From Ligilactobacillus ubinensis (lineage in GTDB: Bacteria; Bacillota; Bacilli; Lactobacillales; Lactobacillaceae): a DNA stretch of 64,000 nucleotides. Each line of letters starts with the position of its first letter. Position 1 is the first letter of the stretch. Below are positions 20,406-29,509 of this stretch, one piece after another. Both the position numbers and the translations under genes were made by a program. The stretch is from NCBI RefSeq assembly GCF_024160875.1, contig NZ_JAIULA010000003.1:94679-158678 (forward strand), read 5' to 3'. The notes beneath the pieces are model-generated. The model ran no database searches. It was not told where the DNA came from and saw only the letters and a list, made by a program, of their open reading frames with translations.

Positions 20406-23400
20406 TATTTTCTCTCTCCTTATCGATAATTATCTTTAACGCCCCATATAAGTTAGCATCACTTTTCAAGCTTGCTGCCAAAATTTGCGGTTTTTTTAGT
20501 GTGATTGCTTGATTCAAAATATCATATTGTGTATTGATTGTCTGTATAAGTAATGGTTGTTGACTGATAGCGCCAGCGATAACTATTGTGTCTAAATCTA
20601 ATGTAATTTGTAAATTATAAATAACTTTGGCAACTTGATAACAATAGTCTTCAAAGATAGACCAAATTCTTTCATCATGCTTGTTTAATGCTGTAAAAAC
20701 GATTTTATAATCTGCTTTATCCAAAGCTAGCTTTTGACTTAAACTATTTATCAATTCAACTGCCGAGGTTTGATACATTACGCGTTGACTACCTTGCATC
20801 AAGTATGAGAGTTCTGCTGCTTTATTATTTGAACCAGTAAAAAGTTGACCATTTATAATTAATGCCCCAGCTAAAGCACTGCCTAACACTAATACAGCTG
20901 CATTTTTTACATTTTTTAACAAGCCATAGTTTTTTTCACCAATTGCTGCTGCTCGACCATCATTTTCAATTGCGACTGGTATTTCTAAATTTTGCAAAAC
21001 CTCCTGTAAATTTAAACTTTTTTGTTGCCGTAATAGATACACTTGGCCTGAAGAAGTATCTACATTTCCTAAGATACTAATTCCTACTCCACACAATTTT
21101 TCTTTTTGTTGTTCAATTATTTTCATCAACTCTAGCGTTAAATCTGATATCGTTGGCGTTGGTATCGTATTATATAAAAGTTTACGTCCAAGCTCATCAA
21201 AAAGCCCGTATTTCAGTGATTGTCCTCCAATATCAATACATAAATATTTATGTAAATCCAAGTTATTTAAAGCAGTTTGTGCAATCGGCAAGCTACTAGC
21301 TGCTAGATAATGTTTTTTGGCTATTGTTTTTTCATTTAATTGCTCATACACTTTTCCTAACCCAAACTGCGGTAACTCTAGGTTATAGCACTTACTTAAG
21401 GAATTATGCAAGTTCAACGCCTGTTGGTAAGCATCTTTAGCTACCTCTAATTTAGCTTGAGCCAAATAATAGTCGCCTAATGCTGTTTGAAAAAGCGAAA
21501 ATCGGCTATACATTGGAATCCAGGCAGTAACTAGCTTATTCATTTCGGTTGTTTTTCTAGAATAAATCGCCGCCCATATCATGTTTGTTGTACCAATAAG
21601 CGTTTCTTCTATCCCATAATCAATCTCGCTATTAGTAAATAATTGTTGATATAGTTCAAATGCCGCGAAATATTGTCCCTGATAAAACAAATAGTTTGCT
21701 TGCTGTATAGACTGTTTTTCCCATACAATTGACAGTTCACTTGAACTATTAATTGTTAATGGAATTTCAAGTTCGTTTTCATTGCTGTTCTTACATATAA
21801 ATTTTCCATTTTTAAATTCATATGCATCTGCTTGCAGTAACCGCGAATCATGTCGCCTGTTTTCTAAATTCATCTCAGGTAACTGAATCGTCTGAACTAA
21901 GAATATATTTCCATTCAAAGTAGTTGTTCTACTATTAGTGAGCAATTCTTGCAAATTTTCTTTATTCCAGTTATAAAGTGCTTCTCCTGCATATAAAATA
22001 AGAATATATTTATGTTTTGCATGTTTCAATCCATAATTAATTAAATTATCTATGCTTCCTGTTTGATAACTCACTGCTAAATTTACTATATCAGCAAATC
22101 GCTTGGTATTTGTAACCACAACTTTATCAACTTGCATCTCTTTTAAACTATCCAAAGTTACTTTTACTAATTCTTGAGTATCTTTTTCAGCAATAATACA
22201 GATTTCAAGATCCAACTGCTTATACTTTATTTTTTTTGCAGCTTTAATTGCAGATTTAAAAGGAAATGCAGCTTGATAATACTTCAACGCTTGTTGTTCT
22301 TGACCTGCATTTTCACATAATGTTCCCAAATAATAATCTGCTAAATACGTGTTTCTTCCTTCAATACGTGCACTTATAAAGTTCTTAGCTTGTTTTAAAT
22401 ATACCTTTGCTTGCTGATACTGCCCAATTTGAATGTAGTAACTTGCTAATAAAAACATACTATCTGCCGTTTGCCAAATAAAAGCATATTTTTTAACAAA
22501 GTCAATTGTTATTGTTTGTTTTAGCTCTATCATTAGTGCTAAATAACTCTCGGCCGCTAAATATTCAAATGATTTTACATCAGTTTTTGTGGTATTTTTT
22601 ATAACCTGCAAAAAGCTCACTGAAGCTTGTGCTTTATCTGCTAGTTTAAGATACGCTTGACCACTAATATAATACATATATGTCGTTTTGGGATATTTAT
22701 TTAAAAAGCGTTGTGCCAATTCAATTTGTTTCTCTGGCTTTTCTTCAAGTTCAATTGCTTTTTTTGCGACTGTATATTCGACTTTTTCTAATTCAACTTG
22801 CGCTGGTTCAAATTCTTCTTTGCATTTTTTGTAATACGCTATTGCTTGCTGATAGTCCCCTAATTGTGTATATATCTGACCTAAACTATAATATGAAAAA
22901 TCACTTTCCTTACCTGGTGCTGAAACTGTTGTACATTGAGTAGCATGCTTAAACGCAGCAATTGCAGCATCGACTTCAGTTAAATTAATATATATAACTC
23001 CAACGTCATACCAAAAATCAGCTACATTAGCGAACTTAGGTGCAAACCTTAATATTTCTTTTTTCACTAATTCGCTTTTTTTTAAATGATACAGAACATT
23101 TAGATAACTTGTCACCGTTTCATATGCATATGCAGACTTATAACCAAACTCTGGTTGATTTAGTGCTTGTTGCAAATATTCTAAAGCTTGTTGATACTTA
23201 TTTAAAATTAAATAGCTCTCACCTGTTTGAAACAAAACATAAGGATTCTTAGGTTGATCAGCTAAATCTTTTAAGAGGAGATCTAAATTTCTCTTAGCTT
23301 TTCGTTTTGATGTAATAGAAACATAGCCATCATGATACAGATTTAAATTTATTATGATTGTTCTTGATTCACCTGCTTTATCTAGTAAAACAGGTTGCTC

Positions 23401-23847
23401 ATGTACTCGACCAGTAAAAGTATAATATTTTCGTGAAAATAAACGTGGAACAACCGCTTTAAATTTGCTATAAGTTATTTCAGGTCTAATACTAGCCTGG
23501 TAACAGCAACCTAATGTAGAAGCATCATATCTAATAAAAGCTTTAAATATTTCTTTATTTCGTTCTGTTTCTTCTGTTGCTAGCCACTCATCACTATCAA
23601 TAATTAAGACATCATCATATTTAGCTTGCTTAATTGAATAATTACGTGCTTTAGAAAAATCATCACACCACTTAAAAGTAAAGTAACGTCCCCCATTTTC
23701 AATAACAACATTTTTGGTTGACTCATTGATACCTGTATCAACAACAACTACATCAGCCGCTAATGGCTGCAATGATTGCAAGCATCTTTTTAAAACTTTG
23801 TCCTCATCTTTTGTAATCATACATACTGACAGTTCCAATCTTTTCAC
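20389..23847 (-). CDS. Giant GT2-TPR-degenerate GT2-TPR-ROK fusion
   Basis: At 1152 residues this is the largest protein of the cluster. A GT2 domain comes first (LSVCMITKDE; VVDTGINES at 36-43; DSDEW at 84-88), then two TPR stretches (about 200-350 and 380-535). A degenerate GT2-like segment follows (about 546-630, with YAGEAL where DSDEW is expected), then more TPR. A ROK domain fills 867-1152 (CIDIGGQSLK; IENDGRAAAIGEK with candidate catalytic D963; VLGSALAGALIINGQLFTGS). The HAGE segment of the ROK fold reads KAAE, so this copy may be catalytically weaker. It shares its architecture with the fusion at 15013-16977. It lies in a four-base-spaced to overlapping run with its neighbours. Confidence 0.8.
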   Translation of the reverse strand: MKRLELSVCMITKDEDKVLKRCLQSLQPLAADVVVVDTGINESTKNVVIENGGRYFTFKWCDDFSKARNYSIKQAKYDDVLIIDSDEWLATEETERNKEIFKAFIRYDASTLGCCYQASIRPEITYSKFKAVVPRLFSRKYYTFTGRVHEQPVLLDKAGESRTIIINLNLYHDGYVSITSKRKAKRNLDLLLKDLADQPKNPYVLFQTGESYLILNKYQQALEYLQQALNQPEFGYKSAYAYETVTSYLNVLYHLKKSELVKKEILRFAPKFANVADFWYDVGVIYINLTEVDAAIAAFKHATQCTTVSAPGKESDFSYYSLGQIYTQLGDYQQAIAYYKKCKEEFEPAQVELEKVEYTVAKKAIELEEKPEKQIELAQRFLNKYPKTTYMYYISGQAYLKLADKAQASVSFLQVIKNTTKTDVKSFEYLAAESYLALMIELKQTITIDFVKKYAFIWQTADSMFLLASYYIQIGQYQQAKVYLKQAKNFISARIEGRNTYLADYYLGTLCENAGQEQQALKYYQAAFPFKSAIKAAKKIKYKQLDLEICIIAEKDTQELVKVTLDSLKEMQVDKVVVTNTKRFADIVNLAVSYQTGSIDNLINYGLKHAKHKYILILYAGEALYNWNKENLQELLTNSRTTTLNGNIFLVQTIQLPEMNLENRRHDSRLLQADAYEFKNGKFICKNSNENELEIPLTINSSSELSIVWEKQSIQQANYLFYQGQYFAAFELYQQLFTNSEIDYGIEETLIGTTNMIWAAIYSRKTTEMNKLVTAWIPMYSRFSLFQTALGDYYLAQAKLEVAKDAYQQALNLHNSLSKCYNLELPQFGLGKVYEQLNEKTIAKKHYLAASSLPIAQTALNNLDLHKYLCIDIGGQSLKYGLFDELGRKLLYNTIPTPTISDLTLELMKIIEQQKEKLCGVGISILGNVDTSSGQVYLLRQQKSLNLQEVLQNLEIPVAIENDGRAAAIGEKNYGLLKNVKNAAVLVLGSALAGALIINGQLFTGSNNKAAELSYLMQGSQRVMYQTSAVELINSLSQKLALDKADYKIVFTALNKHDERIWSIFEDYCYQVAKVIYNLQITLDLDTIVIAGAISQQPLLIQTINTQYDILNQAITLKKPQILAASLKSDANLYGALKIIIDKERENNDWSR

Positions 23848-23854
23848 CTCTTCT

Positions 23855-25345
23855 TTACTTATTTTCCAAGTAAGTTAATCTTTTTTTTGCAGGTTCATAG
23901 TCGTTACATTCTAAGTAGCTTTTGATTGCCTGTGTTTTATCTCCACAATATTCATAAATTATTCCAAGATTATACTGAGTTAACCAACTATTAATACCGC
24001 TATTAGCCGAATTTTTATATTTAAGTGTTGCTTCAAAGGCTTGTTTAGCAGCATCCAGCTTTTTATTAGCAAGATAAACATTTCCTAAAACAAATAAAAA
24101 ATCCGATTGTATACTAAAATCATCTTTAAAAATCAGTGCCGCATCTAATGCCTGCGCATAATTACCTAACTTGATATAAGATTGACATAGCCTACAGATA
24201 TTTTGTAAAGTCCTTATATTTGAAGAATCTCTCTTCAATTCTTCAATGTAGAAAAAACTTGCTATTAAATATTCTTTAGCAAAGAAAAATTGATCTGCAT
24301 CTTGCTCCAATTGCTGGATTGTCATCAATTCAAATACTTTTTCACAGTATTTTTTAGTGTTTTTTATATCATTTAACTTAGCGTAGCACCGTGTTATTTT
24401 TAGCCAGGTTTCAGGATTAGTTCGATTTTTGCTTGCGTATTTTGAATTAGAGATGCTCAATCCTTTTTGATAATATAAAATTGCTTGTTGATACAATTCT
24501 TGCAACTGTAACAAACTTGCAACCAAATAATAATAATCTGTGCTATTAGCAAAATATTGAGTATATTTGAGTGCCGTTTCTATTAATAAATCTTGTTCAT
24601 TTAAGCGTTCATATGCAATTAATAACGTTGTAATGCAATCGTACATGTATGGTTGCTGCCAATTCTGTTGATAAGTTACGGCATTTTCTAAATAAAGTAC
24701 TGCTTTTTTTTCATTCCCTGGTTGTAAAATCAAAGCCTTGCCCATTTGAAATAACAGATATGCATCATGTGGTTTATCTGCTAAATCTTGTTTAAGGAGC
24801 TGCTCATCCCTTTGGGCTTTAGTAAGCAGTACCCTTTTATCAAGATACCCAGTATGTTCTATTTCTAATCCACTATCCTGGTATGAAACACCCGTTACCT
24901 GACTATTAAGTGGAATGATTTGTTCATGCACACGACCAGTATATTTAAAGTACCGTCGAGAAAATAATCGGGCCTCAACTTCATAACTTTTTCCAATAGC
25001 TGTCTTTTCTCCTGTAAAACTAACTCGCTTAATTTTGCCAATTGTATTAGTAAGTGTATTGTTTCTAAAAAAATACATTGGATTGCCAATAACCACATAT
25101 TCATCACTATCAATCATAAAAATCCAATCATATTTAGCTTTTTGAATTGCATAATTACGTGCTGCTGCAAAATCATCGCACCAATCAAATTGGTAATAAC
25201 TACAACTATATTTATTAGCTATATCTTCTAGTTTTCCCATACCGGTATCAACTAATACGATTTCTTGCTTAAATCTTTTTAAAGAGCTTAAACATTTTTC
25301 TATATTATCAATTTTATTAGCAATTATACAAATCGATACACACAT
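23855..25345 (-). CDS. GT2-TPR glycosyltransferase
   Basis: The first gene of the sigma-28-driven glycosyltransferase group. The GT2 domain reads VSICIIANK, LVDTG (32-35), FAAARN and IDSDEY (78-83). TPR-like repeats fill the rest (for example AYLLFQMGKALIL and YNLGIIYEYCGDKTQAIKSY). The chosen start is the ATG at 25345 with GGGAGGT upstream. An in-frame start at 25369 would contain this ribosome-binding site. It gives 496 residues. There is no signal peptide, so it is cytoplasmic. It is followed seven bases later by the giant ROK fusion gene. Confidence 0.83.
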   Translation of the reverse strand: MCVSICIIANKIDNIEKCLSSLKRFKQEIVLVDTGMGKLEDIANKYSCSYYQFDWCDDFAAARNYAIQKAKYDWIFMIDSDEYVVIGNPMYFFRNNTLTNTIGKIKRVSFTGEKTAIGKSYEVEARLFSRRYFKYTGRVHEQIIPLNSQVTGVSYQDSGLEIEHTGYLDKRVLLTKAQRDEQLLKQDLADKPHDAYLLFQMGKALILQPGNEKKAVLYLENAVTYQQNWQQPYMYDCITTLLIAYERLNEQDLLIETALKYTQYFANSTDYYYLVASLLQLQELYQQAILYYQKGLSISNSKYASKNRTNPETWLKITRCYAKLNDIKNTKKYCEKVFELMTIQQLEQDADQFFFAKEYLIASFFYIEELKRDSSNIRTLQNICRLCQSYIKLGNYAQALDAALIFKDDFSIQSDFLFVLGNVYLANKKLDAAKQAFEATLKYKNSANSGINSWLTQYNLGIIYEYCGDKTQAIKSYLECNDYEPAKKRLTYLENK

Positions 25346-25387
25346 ATTAGCTCTACCTCCCTTAAACATAGAATTGCGTTACTATTT

Positions 25388-25414
25388 CTATCGGTTAAAA
25401 AAATAAAATTTAAA
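25388..25414 (-). promoter_or_regulatory. Sigma-28 (FliA)-like promoter of the glycosyltransferase group
   Basis: On the minus strand TTTA (25414-25411), 15 bases, then ACCGATAG (25395-25388). Spacing and sequence match the fliC promoter in all but two -10 positions. It lies 43 bases before the start codon and downstream of a terminator, so it should begin a new transcript. Confidence 0.65.
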
Positions 25415-25477
25415 GAAACCCTAGCCAAAATATTTTTGAATAGACTTAATTTTAAAATCAGTTGCAAAATTGATTAT

Positions 25478-25530
25478 AAAAACACCCCATAACTGTTAGT
25501 TTCTATGTCTAACAATTATGGGGTGTTTCA
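25478..25530 (-). terminator. Intrinsic terminator after the fliD-fliS-glycosyltransferase unit
   Basis: A long stem pairs AAACACCCCATAA with TTATGGGGTGTTT (outer arms about 25480-25492 and 25516-25528) and continues with CTGTTAG and CTAACAA around a 9-base loop. The AT-rich flank supplies few consecutive T, but the stem is very stable. Confidence 0.8.
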
Positions 25531-25604
25531 AATCAAAACAGATTTCTCAAAATTTTTTTAGAATTTAAGGTTTTTATCCGAGCATATAACCAGTATTTAT
25601 ATCG

Positions 25605-26633
25605 CTACTGAATAGCAGCCAAAGCATCCATTGCATCTGGATAATCGTCACATTTTTCATAATTTTCGCGTGCCTTTTGAAACTCACCCTGTTGTTCAAA
25701 AATTTTTCCGATTCCAAAAAAACTAGCTGAAACATATTTTTCAGATATATCCTGTTTTGCTAATTCAATAACTTTTTTAAAATGAGCTAATGCTCTATCA
25801 TTCTCCAAGTATAGAGCATATATTTCACCAGCCATATATTGAAAATCTACAGAGTCTTGTAGCATTTCTGCATCTTCTTGTATTGTCTGATATAACTTTG
25901 CTGCATCTTTCCCAGTAGTGTTTGAAACAACTTTATCTAATACAATTTTAGCAGCTGTTAATTCTCCCGCATCACGATATGATTTTGCAATATTAATCAG
26001 ATAATCATCATCATTAGGATACTTAGACAAATCCTCTAATGCTAAGACAAGATTACGACCTGCTTTAGCAACGTTTTCTTTTTCTAAAAGATAACCATCA
26101 TGATGAATTGTTGTTACATTCATCAAATCAAAAGTTAGTGAATCAAATCCCATATTAGAAACTAACTTTTCATAAACCCGCGTATCTTCATTAAAATTAA
26201 AATGTTGTCGATTAAATGCCCGCTCTACAATTGATCCTTGTATCATCTCTTGATTTTGTCTGATACAATGATTCAAACAACGTGCAGTTCCCTTGGCCTG
26301 TGATAAGTCGTCACGCTCAAAATAACGTTCAAGTTGCTCAATATTATTTGCGATATCTTCTTTTGCCCACCACTCATCACTATCAAGAAAATAGATGTTG
26401 TCATTTGTTGCATTATCTAGTGCAAAATTTCGAGCTTTAGCAAAATTATCTACCCAATCAAATTCACAGTAGCGAGCTCGATTATTTTTAGCTAATGTTG
26501 CAGTTGCTTCACTTTTACCACTATCTACAACTACTAGTTCTGCTTTCACGCCTTGGATAGAATTCAAACAGCGTTGCAAATTGTCTTGTTCATCCTTAGT
26601 TAGCACACAGATTGTTAAGTTATCATTCAACAT
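25605..26633 (-). CDS. GT2-TPR glycosyltransferase in the fliD-fliS unit
   Basis: The GT2 domain reads LTICVLTKDE, VVVDSGKSE, FAKARN and FLDSDEWW (82-89). TPR-like helices follow (YMAGEIYALYLENDRALAHF; FGIGKIFEQQGEFQKARENY). At 342 residues it is the simplest member. It begins 39 bases after fliS with no terminator between, so it is transcribed with the late flagellar genes. This is the strongest contextual evidence that the family acts on the flagellum. Confidence 0.84.
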   Translation of the reverse strand: MLNDNLTICVLTKDEQDNLQRCLNSIQGVKAELVVVDSGKSEATATLAKNNRARYCEFDWVDNFAKARNFALDNATNDNIYFLDSDEWWAKEDIANNIEQLERYFERDDLSQAKGTARCLNHCIRQNQEMIQGSIVERAFNRQHFNFNEDTRVYEKLVSNMGFDSLTFDLMNVTTIHHDGYLLEKENVAKAGRNLVLALEDLSKYPNDDDYLINIAKSYRDAGELTAAKIVLDKVVSNTTGKDAAKLYQTIQEDAEMLQDSVDFQYMAGEIYALYLENDRALAHFKKVIELAKQDISEKYVSASFFGIGKIFEQQGEFQKARENYEKCDDYPDAMDALAAIQ

Positions 26634-26672
26634 ATATTTTCCTCTCTTCTTGTCTCACAATATACACTAATA

Positions 26673-27047
26673 TTATTCCGCTATTTTTTTCCATGAATTT
26701 AGTAGCGTAACAAAGACATTTAACACACTGTCTAACTGCTGTGAATCTTTAGAGATATTAGCTTTACGTAATTGATTGTTACTAAAATCATATAGAGAAA
26801 TTAATTGTTGTGCTATTTCTTTATCAACTGATGGATCTATTGCAGATGATAGTTCATAAATAATTTCTTCTGCATTACGAATATAATTATGTGCTTTTTC
26901 TATTTCTTTATTTTTCATAGCCAATTGTGCTAGCTTTATACTTTTAATTGCTCCTTCAAAGAGCATTGTCGTTAACTTTGCAGGACTTGCACTCATAACT
27001 TCAGTTTTTAAATAATCGTTTTTATACCCTTTAGGACCATACCCCAC
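26673..27047 (-). CDS. fliS: Flagellin export chaperone FliS
   Basis: Binds the C-terminus of unexported flagellin in the cytoplasm. The family pattern is visible as YLKTEVMSASPAKLTTMLFEGAIKSIKLAQLAM, and helices follow to LLNSWKKIAE at the C-terminus. At 124 residues it has the usual length. It lies after fliD and an unknown gene, as expected for the late flagellar group. Confidence 0.93.
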   Translation of the reverse strand: MGYGPKGYKNDYLKTEVMSASPAKLTTMLFEGAIKSIKLAQLAMKNKEIEKAHNYIRNAEEIIYELSSAIDPSVDKEIAQQLISLYDFSNNQLRKANISKDSQQLDSVLNVFVTLLNSWKKIAE

Positions 27048-27073
27048 GATAACAGACTCCCCTCTTACTAATT

Positions 27074-27382
27074 CTAAAAGATTCTCTTCATTGAAGATTG
27101 CATGTGCTTAGCATATGCATCTACAATTCGTTTCTGCTTTGTATCACTTAATCCACTAATTTTTGTAGCTAACTGTTTTTTTTCCTCAGCTAATATATGG
27201 ATAAACTTTTCATAAACACGTTGAATATCTTGTAATGTTCCTTCAGATATTCCTTGTGGTCTTCCATTAAATTGCAAAAATATCGGTTCTAAATATGTTA
27301 TTATTTTAACGGCACTATCTGCACTACCGTCAAATCGCCTAATTTTTTTCATGATTTCCGCAATTAGTTCCGTATCTTTCAT
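27074..27382 (-). CDS. Unknown small helical protein between fliD and fliS (FliT-position)
   Basis: A 102-residue, charged, all-helical protein without signal peptide or membrane segment. It ends in a basic helix (KRIVDAYAKHMQSSMKRIF). FliT, the chaperone of FliD, occupies a comparable position in other bacteria, but no recognisable FliT motif was found, so this is context only. Tight spacing (18 bases after fliD, 26 before fliS) supports co-translation. Confidence 0.7.
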   Translation of the reverse strand: MKDTELIAEIMKKIRRFDGSADSAVKIITYLEPIFLQFNGRPQGISEGTLQDIQRVYEKFIHILAEEKKQLATKISGLSDTKQKRIVDAYAKHMQSSMKRIF

Positions 27383-27400
27383 AATAAATACCCCTTTTTA

Positions 27401-28999
27401 TTAGCTATCATCATCATCATCACTTGAAAACCAATTGGAAATTTCCTTCAATGTCGATTCAGCCGACTCCATTGCAGCGTCAACTGCAGTGTATTTAGTA
27501 ATATATGCCTCTTTTTTAGTCTCTAACTGGCTGGTTAAATCAGTAACTTCAGAATTCAAGCTTTTTATCTGACTTGTAATACTGCTGATCTTATCTCCAA
27601 TAATTCCTTTTGAAGTACCAGTACTGCTATAGCTTGTACTGATATAGGAACTGATTAGAGAAGCAAAACCAGTTGTATACCCCGATTCGGTTTTGCTAGT
27701 TCCTTTACCTGTTGAAGTATAAAAGAAATTTTTAACATTAGTTAAACTATCACTGATTGCTGACTCTAGTTTCGTAGTGTCAACTGACATCGTGCCATCT
27801 GAGTCAACACTCAAGCCTACATTAGCTGAACTTAAACTAGAAGAACTCGATCCTGTAATAGCACTTGCTAAAGAAGCTAAAGAAGACTTTAATCGTGTTG
27901 CTGTACTATCACCGTATAAAACACCATTACTTTTTTCTGTAGCATCTGTCGTACTTGTATCAATTGCTGTATCTGTATCTAACAGCGTCATCGTAGCATT
28001 ATATTTATCAACAAAATTCTCAACAGCCGCTTCTAAATAAGAAGTATCATTAGTTAAAGTTAACGTTGTTGAGCTTAACGTGCTACCTGTACTATCTGAA
28101 CTATCAGCCGAGGAAACACCGGTTAATGTAAGTGTGGCACCATTGATTGCATCTGAAATAGTATTTGAAGAACTTGTCAAATCATAACCATCTAAGGTAT
28201 AGCTTGCATCTTTGCCTGCTGTTGTTGTTGCATCAGAGCCTAACCCTAAACTGTCTGCTGTACTGTCTGTACTAGTTGCAGAAATTGTATTACTTGCGCC
28301 GGTAGCAGATGAAGTTAAAACTAAATGTTTAGCGACAACAGTTGCCGTAATACCCAAAGAATTAGTAGTACCATCAGAAGAAGTAACCGTTAAGTTATTG
28401 ATGGCTGAAGCAATATCTGTTAAACTCTGCGTACTTGAAACTGATAGCGAAGCACTACCAACACTTGACGTTAATGTCAGTGAACCGCTCAAACCTAAAG
28501 CTGTAGTATTACTACTATCTGAACTACTACTTAAAACACTAGGTACAGATCCTGAAATAGTTTCAGCGGTCGCCAACTGGCTAACACTAATACTATATGA
28601 ACCGGTAGCTGCTGAGGTTGTTCCTGAAATTGTTGCAACTGCTGAGTTACTCGAAGTTGCTGTTTTTGTATAGTATTGATCATCATCTTGTAGATAATCT
28701 AACGCTGTTTGTAAATCCGATAATGATGATTTGATTGCCGTCCAAGCAGAACTTTGACTTGTTAAATTAGTTATTTCCGTCTCATCAGATGTTTTCCGTG
28801 TGGATAATGAATCCGCCGCAATCATTTCATTTATAATTTCAAGAGTAACTCCAGAATACTTACCTAATGTAGAGCTAACACTAGCATCAGATTCACTAGT
28901 TGTACTTGTTGTAGAGCTACTGGTTGACGTACTGGTTGAAGTGCTAGTGGCTGAACTAATTGCAGATGCTGTCGCTGAACTAATTGATGTTGTTGTCAT
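27401..28999 (-). CDS. fliD: Flagellar hook-associated protein 2 (filament cap)
   Basis: The cap protein that helps fold exported flagellin. The conserved FliD N-terminal region is visible as LGKYSGVTLEIINEMIAADSLSTRK…WTAIKSSLSDLQTAL, and the C-terminal coiled coil as ISSITSQIKSLNSEVTDLTSQLETKKEAYITKYTAVDAAM split over about residues 465-505. Unusually, about 40 residues of almost pure Ser, Thr and Ala precede the conserved part, and the middle is also very Ser/Thr rich. It ends in an acidic DDDDDS tail. The start at 28999 has AAAGGA upstream. Confidence 0.93.
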   Translation of the reverse strand: MTTTSISSATASAISSATSTSTSTSTSSSTTSTTSESDASVSSTLGKYSGVTLEIINEMIAADSLSTRKTSDETEITNLTSQSSAWTAIKSSLSDLQTALDYLQDDDQYYTKTATSSNSAVATISGTTSAATGSYSISVSQLATAETISGSVPSVLSSSSDSSNTTALGLSGSLTLTSSVGSASLSVSSTQSLTDIASAINNLTVTSSDGTTNSLGITATVVAKHLVLTSSATGASNTISATSTDSTADSLGLGSDATTTAGKDASYTLDGYDLTSSSNTISDAINGATLTLTGVSSADSSDSTGSTLSSTTLTLTNDTSYLEAAVENFVDKYNATMTLLDTDTAIDTSTTDATEKSNGVLYGDSTATRLKSSLASLASAITGSSSSSLSSANVGLSVDSDGTMSVDTTKLESAISDSLTNVKNFFYTSTGKGTSKTESGYTTGFASLISSYISTSYSSTGTSKGIIGDKISSITSQIKSLNSEVTDLTSQLETKKEAYITKYTAVDAAMESAESTLKEISNWFSSDDDDDS

Positions 29000-29005
29000 T
29001 GAAAA

Positions 29006-29440
29006 TCATCCTTTCTTGTTAATTGATATTCCTTGGTGACTCCATCTATCTCGTCTATATAGTTCTAAAGCTTCCTTGATAGTTAAGCGTCTGATTATTT
29101 TCTTCGTATTTTCTTCAACCAATACTATTTTTGAATCATCTTCTTCTAACGAAAGCCTTAATCCTAGTCCTTGTTCACTTAAATTATGATTTACCTCTGT
29201 GATTATTTGATAGAGTCCCTCTTTGTCAAAATCTATATTATCAATATCGGCTTGTTTCTTCCTTTTTTTAAGTTTCTTTTTTGATTTGTTTGGCTGATTA
29301 TTATTTATAAATCTTTTTTCTGTAACTCCTTCATCACGTAATTGATTTTCTATCTGTTCTTTTTGGCTATCTTCAATTTTACGAATTTTTTCAACTGGAG
29401 CTATCTCACTAATGATACGCGAAATTCTATCTATATCCAT
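29006..29440 (-). CDS. flaG: FlaG-family protein
   Basis: The C-terminal part has the FlaG pattern: a Leu/Ser beta strand (LGLRLSLEEDDSKIVLVEENTKKIIRRL is seen in pieces at about 95-125) followed by an I-x-x-x-E-A-L-E-L-Y helix. The first 75 residues are highly charged and probably disordered. FlaG proteins affect filament length, and the usual place is just before fliD, as here (6-base gap). At 144 residues it is slightly long. Confidence 0.8.
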   Translation of the reverse strand: MDIDRISRIISEIAPVEKIRKIEDSQKEQIENQLRDEGVTEKRFINNNQPNKSKKKLKKRKKQADIDNIDFDKEGLYQIITEVNHNLSEQGLGLRLSLEEDDSKIVLVEENTKKIIRRLTIKEALELYRRDRWSHQGISINKKG

Positions 29441-29456
29441 TGACTTTTCCCCCTAA

Positions 29457-29500
29457 TAAAAAACAAGAAAATCAAATGTGGATCCTTGATTTTTCTTGTT
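29457..29500 (-). terminator. Intrinsic terminator after flgL
   Basis: A 14-bp AT-rich stem (AACAAGAAAATCAA at 29462-29475 pairing with 29486-29500) with a 10-base loop is followed on the minus strand by six T. It lies 10 bases after the flgL stop. No sigma-28 element was seen between it and flaG, so flaG-fliD may depend on read-through. Confidence 0.75.
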
Positions 29501-29509
29501 ATAAAAGTT

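Noticed and set aside
13950..25345. Bacteriocin (sublancin-like) glycosylation cluster
   Set aside because: The GT domains resemble SunS-type enzymes, but no precursor peptide, ABC exporter or immunity gene is present. The context is flagellar.
28212..28673. 153-residue + strand open frame
   Set aside because: It is an antisense product of the low-complexity Ser/Thr codons of fliD.
27457..28999. Frameshift or misassembly in fliD because of repeated Ser codons
   Set aside because: The frame is open throughout, and both conserved ends are in the same frame.
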